Source: Volutella citrinella
Taxonomy: Eukaryota; Ascomycota; Sordariomycetes; Hypocreales; Nectriaceae
Direction: 5' to 3'
DNA: 64,000 nt
NCBI GenBank assembly: GCA_034401135.1
Contig: JAWZSP010000011.1
Span: 248,001 to 312,000 of the forward strand
Part shown: positions 20,860-32,500 of the stretch, piece by piece
How the letters are laid out: each line of letters begins with the position of its first letter
Position numbering within the stretch: the stretch's first letter is position 1
Translations under genes and position numbers: made by a program
Notes under the pieces: generated by a model
The model's database searches: none
What the model saw: only the letters and a program-made list of their open reading frames with translations
Told to the model about the DNA's origin: nothing

Positions 20860-21560
20860 CTGGTCTGCTTTCCTTCTTTAGGTAGCCAGGGAGAGGGGGG
20901 GAGTAAGTAAGTAGGATAAACTTTACTTCCTCCTCCTCATCCTGATCCTTGGGCGCTAATTAGACAATAGGATTGTAAAACTTTAAGAAAATCGCTTAGT
21001 CTAGCTTTACTAAGTCTCGGGAGGATCTCGGCCCGTATTAAGTCGCCGCCCGGGATGTATAAGTAGCGCAATCCTATACGCACTTACTAAAACAATACAT
21101 ATCGTGAAAAGGAAGAAAACGAAAAAGAAGAACCACGCAGGCTCACCTTGAGCTGTTGTTGCTTAGCTTAAACTTGAAATAGTACTAGGATTGTTTATTA
21201 AAGGAGCCCGCCAGAGGATCTAGTGGGCGGCCGCGGGCGAAGTTTAAACCAAGAGTTAAGAAATATTTATTATAAAGGTCAATCACACCCTACTGCTTAA
21301 CATCCTATTCTCCTATTTATTAAGGTTGTTTGAAACCTTTCTCCTGTCCTCTCTATTCATGATAAAATGTTTTCTTTTTTCCACTATATATTACTATATC
21401 AAGCAGCTGTTTCTATAAACGCAATACCGCTAGATGGGGCCTATAAGCTCCAGTTTAGCAATGCCTCTAGCAGTACTATTCAAGCAGAGTAAGTATTTAA
21501 AATAGTTCAAGATGCTCAAATCTATAGATCTAACTTTTAGATAATAGCTTACCCCTGTCT
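20860..21560. other. AT-rich spacer, no gene
   Basis: Moderately AT-rich sequence with a purine-rich stretch near 20,885-20,910 and TA-rich runs at 21,240-21,540. No coding frame. It looks like old mutated repeat DNA. Confidence 0.4.
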
Positions 21561-21572
21561 GAGAGAAATATA

Positions 21573-22235
21573 TTGCTAAAGCGAGCTCCTAAACGCCCTC
21601 GTCCTGGGGCACTCATCCCTGCTGCTCAGTTCCTACTTGAGATCCCAGGAGTTACTAATGCTGGTTTTAAGAGTGCATTAAAGATCACCAGGTTGGCGTG
21701 GGAATCACCTATGGTCCCAAATCTTTTGGATGGGCAGCGAGCAATGGTGCTCGGGTCAACAACTTTGGCAGGTTCCGTGGCGTCTGAGGTCAGGAGGGTG
21801 ACCGCAGATGCAGCCGTCAGGTTCTCTAATGAACTCACGACTCAAGGACCTGAGTTAGCAACTGCCCGGCTTCTGGAGATGGTCAACTCTGAGAATCAAG
21901 GTCTACTGGCTAGAACTACTGGGCTCATTACTCAAGGAATCAGCATCACGTCGACGATCAGTTTGGCTGCTGAGTGGGAAGGAGCAAACTGGGCCCAGCT
22001 TGATGCGTTGGCTATGGACCCTGTCACTGGGATAAGCGACATGGAAGACATACTCACCGGGCTCTATAACGACGTGATACACCAGGGACTTCCATTTGCA
22101 GACTACGTTCTCGCACTCCCTCTCTTTGATAGTAATGGCGTAATGACTAGTCATTACATCGCTCGTGCTTTCGTGAGCTTTTTAATGCAAAGAGCGGATC
22201 AAAAGCCTCTCCAAGGGCATACTGAGTTTAGATAG
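21573..22235 (+). CDS. Orphan open frame of 220 codons, start missing
   Basis: A long uninterrupted frame of balanced, protein-like composition (LIPAAQFLLEIPGVTNAGFK, LVNSENQGLLAR-like helices, then ITQGISITSTISLAAEWEGA), ending at TAG 22235. It starts with TTG. The frame is open upstream to about 21,543 without an ATG, so the true start is either in an upstream exon or lost. Its sequence is clearly less AT-rich than both flanks. The family is not recognised. It may be the last exon of a gene whose 5' part has decayed, or a preserved orphan gene. Confidence 0.45.
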   Translation: MLKRAPKRPRPGALIPAAQFLLEIPGVTNAGFKSALKITRLAWESPMVPNLLDGQRAMVLGSTTLAGSVASEVRRVTADAAVRFSNELTTQGPELATARLLEMVNSENQGLLARTTGLITQGISITSTISLAAEWEGANWAQLDALAMDPVTGISDMEDILTGLYNDVIHQGLPFADYVLALPLFDSNGVMTSHYIARAFVSFLMQRADQKPLQGHTEFR

Positions 22236-22348
22236 GGAAGATGTTAGTATATTCTTATTGAACTGTTGATTTGATTTGAATTGATCAGGATCTCTCCCTC
22301 TAGCTCCATGCGTGCCCAACCCCGCTTTTGTGAGGGATGAAAAACTAT

Positions 22349-22962
22349 CTATCGGCAGTGTCGGGTCACGGCTATCTTAGTGTTGATAAGTGCAAAATGA
22401 GAGGCCTGACATCTACTGCTGCTAAATATGTTGTAGCTGATATAGGAAGGATCAGCTGCTACTGTCGCTTCGTCGGTTATCCTGCAACAGCGCGACCTTT
22501 CCATAACGCTGTCCACCTCCTTGGCGTAAAGTTCGTTCTCGCTCGCTACCATGTTGTAAGCAGACACGGTGATCCGTCCCTGGATGCAGTCTTGACGCCG
22601 GCGTTCCTGACCGCGACTCGGCGAACCTGCTGTATTACGGGAGGAACGCAGCTATGTACTTCCTCTCGACTCAGAGATAGGCTACAGCCATGCAGAGTGC
22701 GATCAGCACTATGTGTGTCCCAAAGCTTGTCCACATACCGTACCCGGCGAAGATGAGCGCCCCGAAGTTGGGGAAGAAGCCAAGGATGAAAGTGTTGAGC
22801 AGCTTGACCACTTTCCCTGCGTTGTTGATCGCTGTGATAGTGTGGGTGGCTTGAGAGTGGAAGGGGAAATAGTCTAGGAGCGTCACTTTGGACTGGACTC
22901 CTGATTTGAGATCGACCCGACGTGCTATGTCGACGTCGATCTATATGTAGGTTTCTGATCAT
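22349..22962 (-). pseudogene. ABC half-transporter remnant, copy A (membrane domain)
   Basis: The minus strand from 22,886 reads a membrane segment (GKVVKLLNTFILGFFPNFGA, then TSFGTHIVLIALCMAVAYL), then a stop. After about 120 nt it reads NMVASENELYAKEVDSVMER and SRCCRITDEAT in another frame. This resembles the transmembrane domain of heavy-metal-tolerance/ATM1-type ABC exporters. A closely related stretch is found at 26.3-26.6 kb. No nucleotide-binding domain is left in this copy. Several frameshifts and stops make it non-functional. The family call rests mainly on the better-preserved ATP-binding part of copy B. Confidence 0.5.
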
Positions 22963-22969
22963 CTCGGTC

Positions 22970-24600
22970 CGGAGTGCAGGAGTTACTTAGGTGCCCCTAG
23001 TTGTCTCGACTCTGGAGGAAAACATCCACTAGCATGGCCTGCTATAGTCGATCGGCCAACCCCGAGATACCGCCCTGACCGAGTCGATATGGAAAGTCAG
23101 ATCGGTCAATCGCAACGGGGTCGAATGGAAGCTTAGCGTGCTGCTGAAGCTAGGTGAGGATGGGGAACTTTTCGTACTAGGCATGGTCGATATGCTAGAG
23201 GAGCCTTGCCCCCTAAGGGTCCTGGTAAACGTAGGCCTTTCCCGGCCTGCGCAGAAGACGACTAAGTGTTAATACTTGATACATTGTCGTCAGTTACAGG
23301 CCCTAGAGACAGAGGATTGACCTTTTTTAACACCTATAGTGCATAATACCGTAAACAGCAAGATAAGGCACTGCCCTCTGCAGAACCTGCACTAAGGGGC
23401 TATGCATAAGCATAGTGTCGTCAGTATTACTCTAGCTCTGCACTAGGCACATTAGCCTATGCAATTAAGTCCCTTATAATATCCTTTAAGATGCCTAGAT
23501 ACTTTTCTTTATCTAAAATATAGAACTTTAAATCCATCTAATAAATAAATCACTCCTAGGCTCTCTTAATAAGGGGAAGGACAGCTTCACCTCTCACGAG
23601 GTTTGAAGTAGCGATTCAGGCTACTTGCCTATGAACAGATGGACCCTCATATACTTGCCCATTCTAAGAAGGCCAACTGCTCAATCTGTTTTAATAATAT
23701 AGTCTAAACTTAATTGAGATAGGGCAGAGTTAGCTAAATAATAGGCTTTAAGAACAGCAGGGGATGCATCGACATGGTCCCGATTGGGACAGTTGCTAGG
23801 CGGATATTCGTCAGTGACTTAGGCCTGGACCTTTTTATTATTATACTAGAGGGTAATCTACTGCCAATAAAGGGGACCGTTGTTGGGGTTGGGCAGGTCG
23901 GATATATAGCTGCTGTAAAGTGCGATGATATAGTTAGTGTTGAGGAATTTTTTACTATACGAACCAGCCCCAGTACTACTACAGTCTATTTCAACGTCGT
24001 ACTACATCAGCTCACCCTTGTGTTAGGCGTTCCTGAAGGCCTCATCACCCTTGCCGTATTCGTTAAATATCTGGTTGGGGTCGGGCTGGGATACTCTAGG
24101 AGGCTCGGGACTTTGTGCGTGTATGGTTGGGCAGGCACTACTATATTTTGGCATAGCTATGGCTATGCTTACTAGAAGAGCGGCGTTGATAGGAATCATT
24201 GGAAGAAGCTGCACTAAGTCTCGACTGTGTTTAAGCATAGAGTACAGTACGACCTATGCTGAAGGACTGGGGAAAACACTGGGGACTGTTTTGCCCTTTG
24301 TACCCAAATGCCATGGTTCAAAGGGGGGAGTACTATCAAGAAAATGCCAGATGTTGCAAATAGAGAAGAAGCTGCACGCTAGATGCTGCAAGCAACGCAC
24401 AGTCACGGCAGCGGACGCTTCAGCAACAGGTCAATTCAGCCACGTGAGAAGATTCGGTGCTCAAATAGCCGGCTCACATCGAGATCACAATTAGGCCTGG
24501 CATTGCTCATGGGTTTTGAAGGAAGGCAATGGTATGTGGTCTGCAGATGTGATTGTACAGCGACGCATCATATACAGACAACACGTTAGATAGGAAGAGC
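22970..24600. other. Mutated repeat-like DNA, no gene assigned
   Basis: Mixed AT-rich and GC-rich patches. The plus frame at 23,774-24,175 is open for 133 codons but Val/Gly-rich and reads like an antisense shadow. Its minus strand contains EPPRVSQPDPNQIFNEYGKG followed by stops, which may be a decayed transposon protein. Not identified. Confidence 0.3.
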
Positions 24601-24607
24601 TCACAGG

Positions 24608-24780
24608 CATACGCAATGACGCTCTTCGGCGGACTCATTGGCCGGCGCGCAAACCAGCAGGATACGGTTACTACATAAACGACCGAGGCAGAGCTGCTAG
24701 CCCTCTCACAAGCCGCAAGGGAGGGGCGTTACCAGCAAAGGCTGCTCCATGAGCTAGGAATACCGTATGAGGCCCATTAG
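24608..24780 (+). mobile_element. Ty1/copia RNase H fragment
   Basis: The plus strand reads YAMTLFGGLIGRRANQQDTV, TT, TAA, then TTEAELLALSQAAREGRYQQ and RLLHELGIPYEAH before a TAG. This is the RNase H segment of a Ty1/copia polyprotein (family pattern: LFGG.I.W...KQ..V..ST.EAE..AL..). It is a short orphan piece with one stop inside the core motif. Unlike the copia element at 45 kb it is not heavily RIP-mutated. Confidence 0.75.
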
Positions 24781-24789
24781 ACACTGGTG

Positions 24790-25940
24790 ATGAAGGCCCC
24801 TTGTCAACGACGAAACAGCTGTGCAGTAAAATAGTAAGACAACAGCCAGCCAGGAACACAAATGGGAGCATATAAATGTCAAAAAGTGATCAGGCAAGCA
24901 GGATGACGCAGTAACTCTTGGTTCATAAAACAACCAAAACGACTCGCGGTTTGCTATTGCAGTCACCCACATACCCTACACCCGTTACCAGCCAACTCCA
25001 CCATTCACATTATGCATGACGCGGATGCTCAGCATCGTCCTATTCAATTGTGGCGCCCCCGTATGCGGGCCAAGAACAGAATAGTCGAATGAAAACTGCG
25101 CAGCGAGGAATAAGGGGTCACGTCTCATAGATTGCCTGGGACGGTCTGGCCTGGAATTCATCCACAGCACGCAGCAGCAGCCTTGCTCAGGCAATCAGGG
25201 CCCCGCTCATCAGGTTATTAGAGCTGGTCCTGGTATTTAAGATATTTGTGCAGGGAGTCTGCGTCCTTACAAATTCATGTCATTTCCTTAGCTATGTATG
25301 CCTGTACCTCTTAGGCCTGCGGCGGATGCAACTCTCGCGTAATAGAACACTAGCTACCTTCGTATTATAGCGAACAAACATTGGCCAGAACGCGTTAAGG
25401 AAGCAATGTGCCTAAGAATGCACACGAACGCCGATACGTACCTGTTATATAATGGCGCGTTTCCATCGCCTTGGCTTATTTTCTCGTGGCGCAAATGCGG
25501 GTTTGCATAACTAGGTGGGCCGGCAGTAGTGCCCCAATCTTCGACGAGAGCCGGATCGTCCATCTAATACGACGCTGAAGGTAGGGGGAGGGGCCATGAA
25601 TGTCCAGCTTCCTGGCCGCACCACACCCTACCAAGCCTGAGTCCCCACAAGCCTGCGTAATACACACACCTACGAGCCCGCAAGATGCCTAACACTGTCA
25701 TCCAACGCTACCTCTTCCGCAGCCTGGCGATTATCGTTTTAGTTACGTAGGCGGTCTGCTCGTAGGCCATAGTGGAGTTAGTGCAGAGCCACACGTGGGC
25801 GTGGTCAGCCATGGTTGGCGCGCAATTAGTATGACAGTTCAGGGGGGTTAGGAGGGGAGAGAGGATGGGCGATAAGGATTGGAAGTATAGGTAAAGCATA
25901 ACAAATTACGTAGTACCGGTATCACAGTGGACCCCGTGTC
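24790..25940. other. No recognisable gene
   Basis: Only short frames. Possibly the remainder of the copia insertion whose RNase H piece lies just upstream; no LTR was recognised. Confidence 0.3.
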
Positions 25941-25942
25941 AT

Positions 25943-26635
25943 TTAGATAGATGTATGCTTAGTACTAGAGCCGATCCCCCAGCCTTGTTGATAGCGTCTA
26001 TACCCCTGTGGCTTGGCCTTTACCGGACGGTCCATAATTAATTGGTGGATGCCGGCACTCTCGCAGGCCTCATATATCTCGTCTATCGTGGTATCCGGTA
26101 TTGAGTACTGGATATTGAATAGGATGGTTCTGTCAAAGACGTGCGGATCCTGTGCCATTATTCCGATGGCGAGTTTCCGGTTAATAAATTCCATCGACTC
26201 ACGAGTCCTTGGAGAGGGTAGTAATGTCCTTGCCGCCGGTCAGCATGCGCGAGTACATGATATCCGTCATCTAACAGCGACAGCTGTCCGGGAGCTGACG
26301 TAAAGCTTGTTCTCTCGTGCTACCGTATTATGTAAAGACACGGTGGCCCATCCCTGGATGCAGTCTTGACGCAGCCCAGCTGTGCAGAGCACGATTTCCC
26401 AAAGCTTTTCCACATGCCGTACCCACGAAGATGAGCGTCCTAATATTGGGGGGAAAGCTGTAAAATATATGGGAATTTGCAGCCGATTGCTTCCATGTTG
26501 GCTGATACAAGGAGCAAACGCAGCTTTGGGGAGACAGCCATGATGGAGAGAATCGAGAGCTATGTTCCGGCCAATGTAGAGAAGTTCGTCCATAAGATCG
26601 GAGCTCTGGATTCAAATTTCGGAAAGCAACAGACT
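25943..26635 (-). pseudogene. ABC half-transporter remnant, copy B (membrane and ATP-binding parts)
   Basis: The minus strand from about 26,600 gives degraded membrane-domain sequence similar at the nucleotide level to copy A (for example the shared stretch around tccctggatgcagtcttgac and caaagctt.tccaca.ccgtacc). It then reads SLHNTVARENKLYV and, after stops, GGKDITTLSKDS, with EFINRKLAIGIMAQDPHVFD and RTILFNIQYSIPDTTIDEIY continuing to AGIHQLIMD. The last part is the Q-loop region of an ABC ATPase (..QDP.LF..TI..NI.Y..). Walker A, the signature motif and Walker B are not visible. Two copies on the same strand about 3.7 kb apart point to a duplicated gene, both copies now dead. Confidence 0.65.
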
Positions 26636-26639
26636 TGAA

Positions 26640-29480
26640 GTTTAGTATGAGATGTCGAAAGGTGCCCAGCTACATATATATACTATATCTTCTCGAGTGT
26701 TGGTGTATAGGTGATAGTGCGATCAGTCTGCCTTTATTAAAGCTGCTAGATCTTTCTCTAAGTCTGCCTGCACTGCCCGTCGCACTGAAAATTATAGCTA
26801 AAGGGTCTTTGTTATTCCAGCCCTAACCTCCATCGGAAGCCTGAAAATCACTCCTTCGCATCGATCCAACGCGGTTGTTGAGGCAATAGCCTACGAGTCA
26901 CCATCATTACGAACCCAGGATTGAACTTGCGATGTCAACAGCTCAGCCTTAATAACTAGATTTTTATCCAGTCTCCACTCCAACACATCTACAACGCATA
27001 GTTTATCGTATTTCTTTAGCTCCCCTTGAAACTCATTGTCATATATAAGACAGAGTATCTTGCAAGTATTAGCAGTCGACTTTAAAAATGCTCAGAAATT
27101 GAGCAAACCTTATCCTGCTGTGATACTGTGTCCAACCGCTGTTCTTTTTTCAGGGGGTTGCCTTTTCCTTTCTGCATTTGCAGCGGTGCATCTTCAAGTT
27201 GGTAGTTAGCACAAGAGTAAATCTATATCAAGACCAGAAAGGACACTTACTATAATACTGATATTCGCGAGAGCAGTGACCTGCGGTATAACCCTGGCAA
27301 GCCCATATATCCCTATTAAAGACTACCATTCTATCAGTGTCGATATAGAAGCCGAATAGATGATGTAATAAAGTGCTTAGTCTATAAAAGCATCAGGTAG
27401 TCTGCCTTGGGCTTATTTAGTCACTAGTGGACAAGCTAAATAACCGGCACTAAGGTTTAGGTGATCCGCCCAATCACTTCTTATTACTTTTGCGAGCTGC
27501 TCCGGCGGCGGCGGCAGGCCATCGCGATTCAGGGCCACGGGGGGCAGCTCCGCCACCTGGACGGGCAGCTCGCGGCTCTCAACCTCAAGATGGCAGCTGT
27601 TCTATTTTACTTGCATGTCGGCCCGGTTAGATCATGATAGGAGTTGGTCTTTAGCTCGTTACAGTTAAAGCTGGTAATCTTGTTGGTATTACACAAGTAA
27701 GGCTCTGGCGAGCCCCAATCTCCATGATCAGGGGAGGCAGAATCATCCTGGACTGTTCATTCTCTCCAAAGGTATATGAAGAATTTTGGTATAGGCGAAA
27801 TGTAGCTTCTCGGTAGACCCAGCATTTTGGAGTAGACTGGAGATGGATGTCCCGCCTGTCGGGTCGTTTTGTGAGGCGATGAGACCTGCGTGTGAGTACT
27901 TGGCTTCACCGCGAAGACGAACAAGGCGACAGAATGAATAGGAGCAGGCTCCCGATCAGGAACAAGAGCAAGGCAAAGAAATGGAGTAAAGAGACAGAGT
28001 AAGAGCAGGACGACGAGTTCCTCCGATATGTGTCGACGGTGCGCAAGTAGAGGATGTCAATGGTCGAGGAGAAGAGAGGATAGGAGCAGCGAGAACACAG
28101 AGACGGATATAATGGTCCCAGAAATCTGGGTTGCGGTTTTACCTGAACACGCCAAGGATGGCAGACAAACCACGGAGAGAAATATTAGATCTATCGGTCT
28201 AGGAGCCGTGTTCTGTATCCCTGCGAGCTGTCGGTTTCTGACGCTGAAGAAGTTGCTGGCGCTGGCCTTGGTGCGCTTGGCGGGGCCGTGCTAGGTATTA
28301 ATGATTCATCGTAAATGATGGCTCACTGGTTGGACAAGTGCCGGTCATGCCTCCATCGCGGCGCGGCTTCCAGGCATTGGACGGGCGTGGTGGTTGGTGT
28401 CTTGTGTGAACTGACGGTTAAAAAAAGGGGGCAATTCGTCAAGTGCCGCAAAATTTCATTATCCCAGGCCCAGCCGCCGGGCGATCAATCAACGACTCAG
28501 CGGTGTTATGGAAAATGGCTTGGCGTGATGCTAAAATGGCGCCGTCTTAGGGTTATGCGGCATGGCGTTGTGCTGTGTGTGGGCTTTCTCTGTAGAGATC
28601 GTATGCCTTCTTAAGCTGCCATGATATCTATGTCCGTACCAAGCGAGAGGACGAAAATCTTGCAGTAATGGGCTTTCCAAGTCTTCTAGTTGAGGGTTGA
28701 CAGCTGTGTTCAATTGACACGACTACATACGAACAGGAGGAGCTCGGCGTTGATGTTTCCCACGCAAGTGATGGCCTGAGGGATGAACGTTCTGTAGAGG
28801 TTTTGACAACGGTGAGCAGGTCAAATATGGAGCAGGTCATAGCGTCGTACAAGGAAGATTGCAAGCTCGCGGCGGAGTCCTAGTCCAGCCTCCCCGATTC
28901 CTGTGTGATGAACGAGCGTATGAATTCGCATGGATGATAACACCGGGCGGACATCGCATGATCCAACCACAACACTACATCATGCGACGGAGAAACCATC
29001 GCCAGCTTCATGCACGTATAGTCCATCGTCGACAGAATCAAGATGGCCTGCAGGTCGGGTCCGTAACCCGGTAACCCAGGCACTTTTGCAGACAGGTCCT
29101 GTGATGATGAGTATACTAAGGTCATCTGGCTTGCCTGCGAGCTACGATCGAAACGGGTAGCCGAGTGCTCCGGACCTGCTCCTGGCAGGTTGAGCAGACG
29201 TTGAAACAGGTTCAGTTGCCGATCTCACCCCTCTCCATCGGCTCGCCAAGAAGAGGGGCGGACAGAGGAGACAGAGGACCGGACTGAGTCCGCGAGTCCG
29301 TCAAGGCCCAATTTGTATTGCACGCTCACTCAACTATACGCTTGGCCTGGCGCTTTGGTCTGTTCTAGGGTGGTGGTTGAACGAACCGATAAGTGAACTG
29401 GGGCCGCTAGTATAAAGGAAGTCGTCCAAGCCATCCCAGCTCCCGATACCGTCTGAGTAGGCCATGTGCGACTCCTGGCA
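26640..29480. other. Long stretch without a recognised gene
   Basis: AT-rich debris to about 27,470. A short GC-rich island at 27,494-27,615 reads on the plus strand as a charged helix (LRRRRQAIAIQGHGGQLRHL...) and is probably a repeat fragment. At 28,028-28,614 there are two open plus frames of 88 and 99 codons, and at 28,880-29,125 a minus frame of 81 codons, none with a known domain. Confidence 0.35.
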
Positions 29481-29485
29481 GCCCG

Positions 29486-29533
29486 TAGAGGAGTGAGGGG
29501 TGAGGGGTGAGTGGTGAGGGGTGAGGAATGAAG
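29486..29533. repeat. Short tandem repeat of gaggggt type
   Basis: About five to six imperfect copies of a 7-bp unit (gtgaggg with variants). Confidence 0.7.
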
Positions 29534-32500
29534 ATGAGAATCGGGAGAGAGAAAAGGGAGAGGAACGGGATCTAGGGATTCGCCACGGCCAAGTAGGAGG
29601 AGGGGAGCAGCCACGGTTCGATCAACGAGCAAGTGAGCTCACGCCAAGTCCAATGTTTAACGCTCGCTATGTTCACCTGAGGCTGAATTCGCTTGGCCCC
29701 TGTAGGGGCGTGAGACAGATCTGGTCTATTGGAACACTGATGGACAATCTACCAAGGTGGAAGACGAAGTCTGTACATATTGCCCGTCCCCAACTCTGGC
29801 GTGCGATGCGCATATCTAGGTGAGCGCATCATCATGGCGCCCGCCCTCCTGTTGACTCATCTTTCTCGTGTCCTGCCCCTAGAACTGGAATGTTCGGCCT
29901 TAACCTGGCTGAGTGCGGTTTATTGTACAAGATGAACACCCCAAGCAACCGGATGAGCTTGCTTATCTTTGGCTGCCTGAGCCAGTATATTCCCCATGTA
30001 TAGGAACTTGTATAGTCGAGCTTTATCGCCTTGCAGGCCTTGGCCATAATACCTCAATGCTGTAGTCTGCAGCCATAGACAGAAACTATAGCAAGAGCTC
30101 TACTTGCCGCTAGAGGCTTGCTACGGCGATGGAATATCCCGGTGTCCGGTATCTTGCTCAACACACCGAGTTTCGCTGTTGAGCGAGCGGCCTAGATAGC
30201 ATAATTGCGATCAGGTCAGTAGCAGAGAATCCCAGGCCCTGTTCCTGGGTTTCCGACAAGCCTCAACAGAATATGGCCACAAGGATGAACAATGCTGAAG
30301 TCGATGGAGACTTGTCGGCGAGACAGAGCCACTCATCCATGACACGAGACAGACAAAGAAGTCAACGGTCGAACAGCCAAACGGGAAAGGGTCGATCCGA
30401 GCTAAAGAAAGCCATGAAATGTAGCTGTTGTAGTTACTTTGAAGTGCTCTCTCTACACAAACAAGCCGAGAACGAGATGGATAGTCTTATCAAGCCCAAA
30501 GAAATCAAAGGGAAGATTTGATACTGGCATGTGGCCATTCGATGTCTGTTGATTGACATAAAGCTGGGTAATCATCGATCCAAGTCTCTGGCCTCCCGAG
30601 AGCTGTCAGTCTTGTCAGCGCGTGCGTATCTTGGAAAGAATCCAGCGTCGAAGAGTCAAGCATGCCGGATCGGGATACGCCCTTGACTGCCTTCTTCATT
30701 ACTAACCGGTCGATGACGCCCCTACCCCTGATCTTCCAGTCCCAGAGGCCGGAGGAAGTGACTCGAAAATCCACACCAAGTCAAGTTAAGTGTCGATGAC
30801 GGCGAAGAAGATTCGGCACAGCGTCCGCTTGCGTCAATCCAAGTGTCCAGACCGACACACTCTGCCTGCCCTGTGCATTCCCTCACGGGGTGGCGCAAAT
30901 CCGCATCCGTCTGCGAAACGTCCATCTCACATGTCACTCACATCACCATCGATCAATGATCCATGGAAGGGTGCTACTCGGCCACGATCAACATGCGAAA
31001 ACCGCTCTGTCAGTCCTCCTACTGCTAAAGGCTGGCTATGTAGACCCGGCCTTGGCATCTTGAATAAAAGGAAACGGCCAGTCTTCTTCCGTTGGGGATT
31101 TCTATTGCGGATTTCTGGCTGCGTCCATGCCGTATCTGGGCTCGTCTTGAACCGCACGAGACCTTGGTTCTTCAAGCCTTTTCCTCGGGGCACGCTTTAA
31201 TGGCCCCGTATACTCCCGAATACTTTAAAATGCACGCGCACTCCATGGCACACGATGCTGTAGCAATTGCACTTATTGCCGTCTGAGCAGTGTCAAATTG
31301 CGACAGGCACAAAATGCCGTTGGTCTGGACGATGCCAGCGCCGCCAAAGTTGAAGCTGGAATCCGGGGAGCAGAGGATGGATAAAAGCTGACACGTTGCG
31401 TTTTAGTGAAGCTATGGAGAGCTCTCGCGTACTTGGGAGCTCGAAGGAACTCCAACGAAGCTTTCCAAGGCCACTTCGGAAGCGACACCGACAAGCTACA
31501 GAACACGAGGACAAGTCCCGGACTGTGGCCCTCAGGGACGAATACGTCTCCCCATGCGTTATGCCATGGAGCCCATACCTGCTGCCACTCTCAGACTATT
31601 AAGCGAGAGGTGATTCTCCCTTAGCCTTAATCAAGGTGACGACCCTATTTACCACTAGCCATTAAGCCAAGGGAGAAATTAAAAAGCACAGGATACGTGG
31701 TGTCAAGGACAAAGAGTACTCTTTGCAAGAACCAACTTTAAACCCTGAGGGAAAAAGAAACGCGTTTTCCTTTCAGGTTTGCACGATCATATGTCTAACT
31801 CGTTACCTTAGCTACTAGGATGGACACATTGGTTCAGAAAGTTAACCTACTAGCTCAGGTGATAGAGATGTTCTCATAAATATACACGATTCCGTTGCCG
31901 TTTCCCTGCGCATGTTCATAATTCGAAGCCCTGGCTAAACACCTTGTAGTCAAACGGTGTGGCTTTGTGTCAGTATGCCAGACTCCTCATCATCCGTCAC
32001 CTGCATCAGCCTCACGTGCTCCTCCCAGGCAGGCAACTGCTGGAATTTAAAGACGGAAATAGAACTTCTACGGCCACTTTCGCGGTACAGGCTTGCCGTG
32101 GCGGTTTACGGCGGTAATCAGACCTCGCGACGTGGATAGACTGAGTGCCTAGTATCTCTCCCATGTTCTCCTTTTACCTTTGCTACCGTTATGTTAAGCG
32201 TGGACTAATAATTAGGACGCTGTGGTTTGACTAAAGCGAAATGACTAAAGCAGTGGGGGGGGAAATCGGCCCGACAGCTCTCAGTCAGTCATGTCCTGCA
32301 CAGCCTTTGAGAAAAGCAGAGATAGTGAGAGTGCCCTGGTCATAAGAATGAGCCCCGCTGGATGCTGTCGATGCCCGGGCAACGCCAAGCTTGCAAGCCC
32401 CGAGGGACAGGTTCTGTGTCGCTATGTCCATGAGTCCTTTCCCGATCGACTTGATGACAATTAATTATTAACTCTCCAGCTCTAATATGGACTTTTATAA

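Noticed and set aside
22337..22756. Plus-strand frame of 139 codons
   Set aside because: Opposite the ABC-transporter remnant, which has recognisable protein similarity on the minus strand.
23774..24175. Open plus frame of 133 codons, possible membrane protein
   Set aside because: Val/Gly-rich composition with no helix pattern and surrounding decayed repeats; more likely the antisense of a transposon remnant.
26920..27000. Possible tRNA gene (minus strand contains gcaagttcaatcctgggttcg, resembling a T-arm)
   Set aside because: The stem flanking the TTCAATC loop does not pair, and no consistent acceptor, D or anticodon arms can be drawn.
29832..30047. HET-domain start (ACKAIKLDYTSSYTWG...)
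   Set aside because: Only a loose resemblance; the following HET motifs are absent in all frames.
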